From assembly GCA_017557475.1 (NCBI GenBank), contig JAFYYO010000199.1, positions 1 to 28,643 on the forward strand: a DNA stretch of 28,643 nucleotides, read 5' to 3'. Numbering within the stretch: position 1 is the first letter of the stretch; every line of letters starts with the position of its first letter. The notes beneath the pieces were generated by a model that had not been told where the DNA came from, did no database searches, and saw only the letters and a program-made list of their open reading frames with translations. A program made the translations under genes and the position numbers. Positions 24,877 through 28,643 of the stretch are shown here, in pieces. The DNA comes from Bacteroidaceae bacterium (lineage in GTDB: Bacteria; Bacteroidota; Bacteroidia; Bacteroidales; Bacteroidaceae).

Positions 24877-26222
24877 ACCTTTGCCTCCTCTTCCTTAAAT
24901 TCCTGAATAATCTCGACGAGTTCGTCGATCTCTTCCGTTGAGCGCTGTTCTGTGACAGCCAGCATGAGCGTCTTTTCGCCGACCTTCACACCAGCGAGAT
25001 AGCCGTTGGCGGTACATTCGTCGAGGAGCGCATCGAGGTCTCCCTCGTAATCTACGCAGAACTCATTGAAGAAAGGCTGTCCCGGGAAAGTCTCCTTGAA
25101 CTTGCCTGTCGCGATGAGTTTGTCGCGAAGACTATGTGCGCCGGCATAGCTCATCTCTGCCACCTCACGAAGACCCTCTTTGCCCATGATGCTGAGGTAT
25201 ATTGTGACGTACAACGCCATGAGGCTCTGGTTGGAACAGATATTGGAGGTTGCCTTCTGACGACGTATGTGTTGCTCTCGAGCTTGCAGTGTCAAGACGA
25301 AAGCACGCTGGCCGCGATTGTCGAGTGTCTGTCCCACGATACGTCCTGGAAGTTTTCTCATAAGCTTCTCAGTACAGGCCATATAGCCCACACCAGGACC
25401 TCCGAAGGTCATCGGAATGCCGAGGCTCTGGCCTTCGCCTACTGCCACATCGGCTCCCCATTCAGCAGGAGTCTTCAGAATAGCCAGGTCGGAAGGATTG
25501 GCGTTCACAATGAAGATGCCCTTCTGCTCATGAATCGCGTCGGCAATACCTGTGTAATCCTCGACGATGCCGAAGTAGTTGGGCTGCTGGACGATGAGTC
25601 CTGCAACGCCGCCTTCTGCGATTTCTTTGTCGAGGGCGCTGCGGTTGAGGACGCCATTCTCAGCAGGAACGAGCTTGATGGGGAAGCCGTGGAAGTGCGC
25701 ATAGGTTTCTACGACGCGACGAACCTTTGGGTCCACCGTCTCGCTCACCAAGACGCAATTTGCTTTCTTGGCATTGCCCCAAGCCATCATGGCTGCCTCT
25801 GCTGTTGCCGTTGCGCCATCGTACATCGAGGCGTTGGCAATGTCCATGCCCGTCAGCTCTGCAATCATCGACTGATACTCGAAGATGTAGTGGAGCGTGC
25901 CTTGTGATATTTCGGCCTGATAAGGAGTGTACGAAGTCAGAAACTCCGAGCGTTGGATGAGGTTTTGCACTACACTTGGAGCATAGTGGTCGTAGCATCC
26001 AGCACCGGCAAAGCAGACGAGTTGCTGCGTATTGCCAAGTGCGGTCAGTTGTTCGAAGAAGAGTCGCAGGTCGGTTTCCGAGAGAGCTTCGGGCAGTTCA
26101 TAGTCTCTCTTGAACCGCGCAGCCTCAGGAATGTCGGCAAAGAGGTCGTGAACACTCTTCGAGCCGGTAGCCTTGAGCATCTCCTGCAAGTCCTCTTCCG
26201 TGTGTGGAAAGTACTTGAACAT
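24873..26222 (-). CDS. gcvPA: Glycine dehydrogenase (decarboxylating) subunit 1
   Basis: 449 residues, the N-terminal half of P-protein. Starts MFKYFPHTEEDLQEML, as typical for GcvPA, and includes FAGAGCYDHYAPSVVQNLIQRSEFLTSYTPYQAEISQGTLHYIFEYQSM and the glycine-rich MTFGGPGVGYMACTEKLMRKLPGRIVG segment. It forms the P-protein heterotetramer with GcvPB but lacks the PLP lysine. It starts 7 bases after gcvH and overlaps gcvPB by 4. Confidence 0.96.
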   Translation of the reverse strand: MFKYFPHTEEDLQEMLKATGSKSVHDLFADIPEAARFKRDYELPEALSETDLRLFFEQLTALGNTQQLVCFAGAGCYDHYAPSVVQNLIQRSEFLTSYTPYQAEISQGTLHYIFEYQSMIAELTGMDIANASMYDGATATAEAAMMAWGNAKKANCVLVSETVDPKVRRVVETYAHFHGFPIKLVPAENGVLNRSALDKEIAEGGVAGLIVQQPNYFGIVEDYTGIADAIHEQKGIFIVNANPSDLAILKTPAEWGADVAVGEGQSLGIPMTFGGPGVGYMACTEKLMRKLPGRIVGQTLDNRGQRAFVLTLQAREQHIRRQKATSNICSNQSLMALYVTIYLSIMGKEGLREVAEMSYAGAHSLRDKLIATGKFKETFPGQPFFNEFCVDYEGDLDALLDECTANGYLAGVKVGEKTLMLAVTEQRSTEEIDELVEIIQEFKEEEAKV

Positions 26223-26229
26223 GACTACT

Positions 26230-26610
26230 TTACTCTTTGCAATGTTCCTTATAGGCTTCTACATCCATGAGGGCATCGAGTTCCGAGGGGTCGGAGAGCT
26301 GCACCTTGATAATCCAGTTGGCAAAGGCGTCTTCGTTCAGAATCTCGGGTGTGTCCTCGAGAGCCTCGTTGACTTCAACAACTGTGCCGCTTACGGGAGA
26401 AATCAAGTCACTTGCTGCCTTTACGCTTTCAACGGCGCCAAACTCCTCGCCTGCAGTTACTTCGTCGTCCACTTCGGGCATATCGACATAAACCACATTG
26501 CCGAGAGCGTGCTGAGCATAGTCCGAAATACCAATGTAACCGTATTCGCCTTCAACGCGAATGTACTCGTGTGACTCGCTGTAACGGAGTCCTTCTTCAA
26601 ATTTAGCCAT
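26230..26610 (-). CDS. gcvH: Glycine cleavage system H protein
   Basis: 126 residues, normal length. The lipoyl-carrying lysine is Lys64 in GAVESVKAASDLISPVSG, inside the beta-hairpin of the lipoyl domain. GcvH shuttles the aminomethyl group between P-, T- and L-proteins. The lipoate ligase that can modify it is encoded at the head of the same operon. It lies 8 bases after gcvT and 7 bases before gcvPA. Confidence 0.97.
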   Translation of the reverse strand: MAKFEEGLRYSESHEYIRVEGEYGYIGISDYAQHALGNVVYVDMPEVDDEVTAGEEFGAVESVKAASDLISPVSGTVVEVNEALEDTPEILNEDAFANWIIKVQLSDPSELDALMDVEAYKEHCKE

Positions 26611-26618
26611 AATAATGT

Positions 26619-27698
26619 TTATTTTTTATAATGTTTATCGTAAAATTTCTTCTTGACCACTTTGCCTTCGAACACTTTCTTGCGGATCTGGACGGCAAGC
26701 GGAGTGTCGAGTTTGGCGAACTCTGTCTTGACGAGAGCCATGCAGACGCTCTTGTCGACGCTAAGGCAATGATAGCCCGTCGTGACTTCGCCGACCACTT
26801 CGCCCTCGGTGTTCAGGACAGCGTAGCCGTGACGAGGAATCGCTTTGTCTGCGAGTTCGATGCCGACAAGCTTTTGAGCGACGCCGTTTGCCTTCTGCTC
26901 GACGAGGGCTTCCTTACCGATGAACTCCTCTTTATCCAGCTTGCAGAACATCGAAAGACCAGCCATAACGGGAGAAATGTCTGCGCTGAGTTCGTCGCCA
27001 TACAGGGGAAGTCCGACCTCGAAGCGAAGTGTGTCGCGACATCCGAGACCGCAAGGTTTGCAACGACCACTTTCGATGAGCTTATCCCAAGACTTCTGGG
27101 TGAACTCGTGAGAACCATAAATCTCGAAACCATCCTCGCCGGTATAACCTGTACGGCTAATGATGATGTCGCCCACGACCTTTGCCGTATAGAATTTCAA
27201 CTCGCTGCAAGGGATTCCGAGCACTTCCTCTACGACCTTTTCGGCTTCAGGACCTTGTACTGCAAGCTGTCCGTAGAAGTCGCTTTGGTGGTCGAGTTTG
27301 ATGTCGAAGCCAGTTGTGTGCTCCTTCATCCAAGCCACATCCTTGTCGATATTTGCGGCGTTGATGACGAGGAAGAAGTCGTTGTCGCCCATCTTATAGA
27401 CCAGCAAGTCGTCGACTGTGCCGCCATTCGGATAGAGCATCATGCCGTAGTAGATTTGTCCGACTGGTGCTCCAGCCACATCATTCGTGAAGATGTGCTG
27501 AACATACTTCTCTGCATCAGGACCTGTGATGCGCACTTCGCCCATGTGACTCACGTCGAAGACGCCGCAATGCTGACGTACGGCATTGTGCTCGTCTGTG
27601 ATGCTCGAGTACTGGATGGGCATGATGAAACCGCCGAAGGGCGACATGAGTGCGCCGAGAGCCACGTGGCGGTCATAGAGACACGTTTTCTTTTCCAT
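26619..27698 (-). CDS. gcvT: Aminomethyltransferase (glycine cleavage T protein)
   Basis: 359 residues, the normal length. Begins LYDRHVALGALMSPFGGFIMPIQYSS; the folate and catalytic region NGGTVDDLLVY (91-101, with Asp96) and RTGYTGEDGFEIY are intact. The C-terminal barrel domain includes IGKEAL and GEVTTGYHCLSVDKSVCMALV. It transfers the methylene carbon from the aminomethyl-lipoyl arm to tetrahydrofolate and frees ammonia. It is separated from lplA by a repeat element, but no new promoter is evident, so it is probably read from the lplA promoter or from an unrecognised one in the A/T-rich bases 27699-27725. Confidence 0.96.
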   Translation of the reverse strand: MEKKTCLYDRHVALGALMSPFGGFIMPIQYSSITDEHNAVRQHCGVFDVSHMGEVRITGPDAEKYVQHIFTNDVAGAPVGQIYYGMMLYPNGGTVDDLLVYKMGDNDFFLVINAANIDKDVAWMKEHTTGFDIKLDHQSDFYGQLAVQGPEAEKVVEEVLGIPCSELKFYTAKVVGDIIISRTGYTGEDGFEIYGSHEFTQKSWDKLIESGRCKPCGLGCRDTLRFEVGLPLYGDELSADISPVMAGLSMFCKLDKEEFIGKEALVEQKANGVAQKLVGIELADKAIPRHGYAVLNTEGEVVGEVTTGYHCLSVDKSVCMALVKTEFAKLDTPLAVQIRKKVFEGKVVKKKFYDKHYKK

Positions 27699-27728
27699 AA
27701 TTATATATTGTATAAAATTGTTTTTCGG

Positions 27729-27854
27729 GGGGAGTTAAAGGAGTTAAGGGAGTAAAAGTAGTTAAGGACGATACTTCTGGCAGCGCCCCAGTCTATTGTC
27801 TTTAACTCCTCAGCGAGCATCGCGAGCGATAACTCCTTTAACTCCTTTAACTCC
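27729..27854 (+). repeat. Foldback (MITE-like) element, copy 2
   Basis: About 126 bases between lplA and gcvT, oriented opposite to copy 1. The ends are inverted GGAGTTAAAGGAGTTAA / TTAACTCCTTTAACTCC stretches; the core GGACGATACTTCTGG...TCTATTGTC and the inner CAGCGAGCATCGCGAGCG region correspond to those of copy 1. A further fragment, CCTTAACTCCTTTAACTCC, lies inside the lplA coding region at 27877-27895. Confidence 0.75.
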
Positions 27855-27855
27855 A

Positions 27856-28596
27856 TTATTCAGTCGTAGTTGTTTCCTTAACTCCTTTAACTCCCCAAAT
27901 GAAGTTTGGGTCGAGGTATTCTTGTTCAATTGTTTCGATGTTCTTGACGTCTTCTTCGGTCAGAAGGAACTCTTTGTCACAGAGCTTTTCTACGGCGAAC
28001 CGCTTGAATTCCTCGATGCTGATGTTCGTGTGCTCCTTGAGTAGGGTGATGCGTTGGCGTACACTTTCCACGCCATGCTTGTCGAGCTTCTGCTGAGGCG
28101 GCGTGATGGCGTTGAGCATATGACGCATGTCTGTGTCAAAGAGCATTGTGCCGTGAACGATACTATGGCCAGGAATGTGGTAGAAGGCATTGCCCGAGAC
28201 CTTCCGCTCGCCGATGAGCACGTCGTTGTTTTGCGTGGAGGTCGCCTCCAAGCCGAGTTCCTGGAGCATCTTCGTCACCATTTGCATGTACTCCTTGAAA
28301 GTGGTCTGCACCTGGTCGGAGCGAGTGATGTAGCTCATCATGACGTTCGAGCGGTCCGCATAGACGCAGCCGCCTCCGCTCTTGCGCCTGTAGAACTGGA
28401 TGCCGTGTTCGCGGCAATAGGGGATGTTCACCTCGTTTTCGATGACCTGATTTCTGCCGAAGATGACCGTCGGTTCCACTTGCCAGAGGAAGAACAGGTT
28501 GTCGCCCTCGTTGAGACTGCGAGCCGCCCATTCCTCCATTGCCAGATAGAAGGAGAGGCGTCGCGTTTCGTCTGTGGGCAGAACCAAGTGAGTCAT
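27856..28596 (-). CDS. lplA: Lipoate-protein ligase family protein
   Basis: 246 residues of the biotin/lipoate ligase fold. Lipoyl-AMP binding motif RRKSGGGCVYAD at 70-81 and catalytic lysine Lys132 in GERKVSGNAF. It would attach lipoate to Lys64 of GcvH and to other lipoyl domains. E. coli LplA is about 338 residues; here the C-terminal accessory domain is reduced, as in many Bacteroidetes relatives, so octanoyl transfer or partial activity cannot be ruled out. The last ~11 residues (GVKGVKETTTTE) are encoded by a fragment of the foldback repeat. It heads the glycine cleavage operon. Confidence 0.88.
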   Translation of the reverse strand: MTHLVLPTDETRRLSFYLAMEEWAARSLNEGDNLFFLWQVEPTVIFGRNQVIENEVNIPYCREHGIQFYRRKSGGGCVYADRSNVMMSYITRSDQVQTTFKEYMQMVTKMLQELGLEATSTQNNDVLIGERKVSGNAFYHIPGHSIVHGTMLFDTDMRHMLNAITPPQQKLDKHGVESVRQRITLLKEHTNISIEEFKRFAVEKLCDKEFLLTEEDVKNIETIEQEYLDPNFIWGVKGVKETTTTE

Positions 28597-28608
28597 TGAG
28601 GTTGTCGT

Positions 28609-28633
28609 TAGTCGCTTTGCGACTACAAAGATA
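28609..28633 (-). promoter_or_regulatory. Promoter and start-site palindrome of the glycine cleavage operon
   Basis: TATCTTTG (28633-28626, minus) is a consensus -7 box 30 bases before the lplA start. Directly after it, TAGTCGC and GCGACTA (28609-28625) are perfect 7-base inverted arms around three bases. The palindrome covers the expected transcription start, so it could be an operator or a 5'-end mRNA hairpin. The -33 region lies at or beyond the window end. Confidence 0.6.
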
Positions 28634-28643
28634 CTTCTTTTTC

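Noticed and set aside
23356..26222. gcvPA/gcvPB as a frameshifted single gcvP
   Set aside because: The ATGA overlap, proper N-terminus of GcvPB and normal lengths of both chains fit the known two-subunit form.
26631..27755. 374-residue plus-strand open frame opposite gcvT
   Set aside because: Antisense to a well-supported gene and without any known domain.
27699..28643. Glycine riboswitch upstream of gcvT or lplA
   Set aside because: No tandem aptamer-like conserved segments were found; the gaps are filled by repeat DNA or are too short.

Overview
The window looks like chromosomal core DNA of a Bacteroidales bacterium, most likely a Prevotellaceae member. This rests on the Bacteroidetes-type promoter -7 boxes (TANNTTTG) upstream of several genes, the tig-clpP-clpX-recQ order, a SusC-era outer-membrane repertoire (TonB-dependent receptor, S41 and M16 proteases, lipoprotein), the short-chain-dehydrogenase type of threonine dehydrogenase, and near-balanced base composition. 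No rRNA, tRNA, CRISPR array, insertion sequence or phage gene was seen, and no gene-free stretch exceeds 300 bases.

Layout. 1-2141: the 3' end of an S41 C-terminal processing protease and a secreted DUF4886/SGNH-like protein. 2307-2810: a small soluble protein resembling SecB in its C-terminal half. 2879-7392: der GTPase, a small lipoprotein and an M16 zinc protease. 7423-9741: an outer-membrane lipid transport block (mlaE, mlaF, lptB). 9897-10964: a secreted alkaline-phosphatase-superfamily protein. 11120-16712: tig, clpP, clpX, recQ. 16893-20719 (minus): kbl (2-amino-3-ketobutyrate CoA ligase), a TonB-dependent receptor and a Cys/His-rich membrane protein. 20879-21832 (plus): L-threonine 3-dehydrogenase of the SDR type. 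21997-28596 (minus): a complete glycine cleavage operon, read lplA-gcvT-gcvH-gcvPA-gcvPB-lpdA.

Metabolic reading. Threonine dehydrogenase plus Kbl turn threonine into glycine and acetyl-CoA. The GcvP/H/T/Lpd system then splits glycine into CO2, ammonia, NADH and methylene-tetrahydrofolate, and the lipoate ligase arms GcvH. The right-hand third is thus a threonine-to-glycine-to-one-carbon module, interrupted by a probable metal-uptake pair.

The most unusual signal is intergenic. Four separate 3'-flanking regions (after the DUF4886 gene, lptB, recQ and lpdA) hold arrays with identical geometry: 18-base imperfect palindromes framed as AAC-N4-C-(AC or GT)-G-N4-GTT, separated by 4-base spacers, with an exact 22-base period. 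The palindromic word differs between loci (one word is shared by two loci) but the frame does not. A second feature is a foldback, MITE-like element of about 125 bases present twice in opposite orientation, bracketing gcvT-gcvH-gcvPA-gcvPB. A third is a 25-base C-rich/G-rich inverted repeat that supplies the stop codon of the S41 protease and part of the signal peptide of the next gene.
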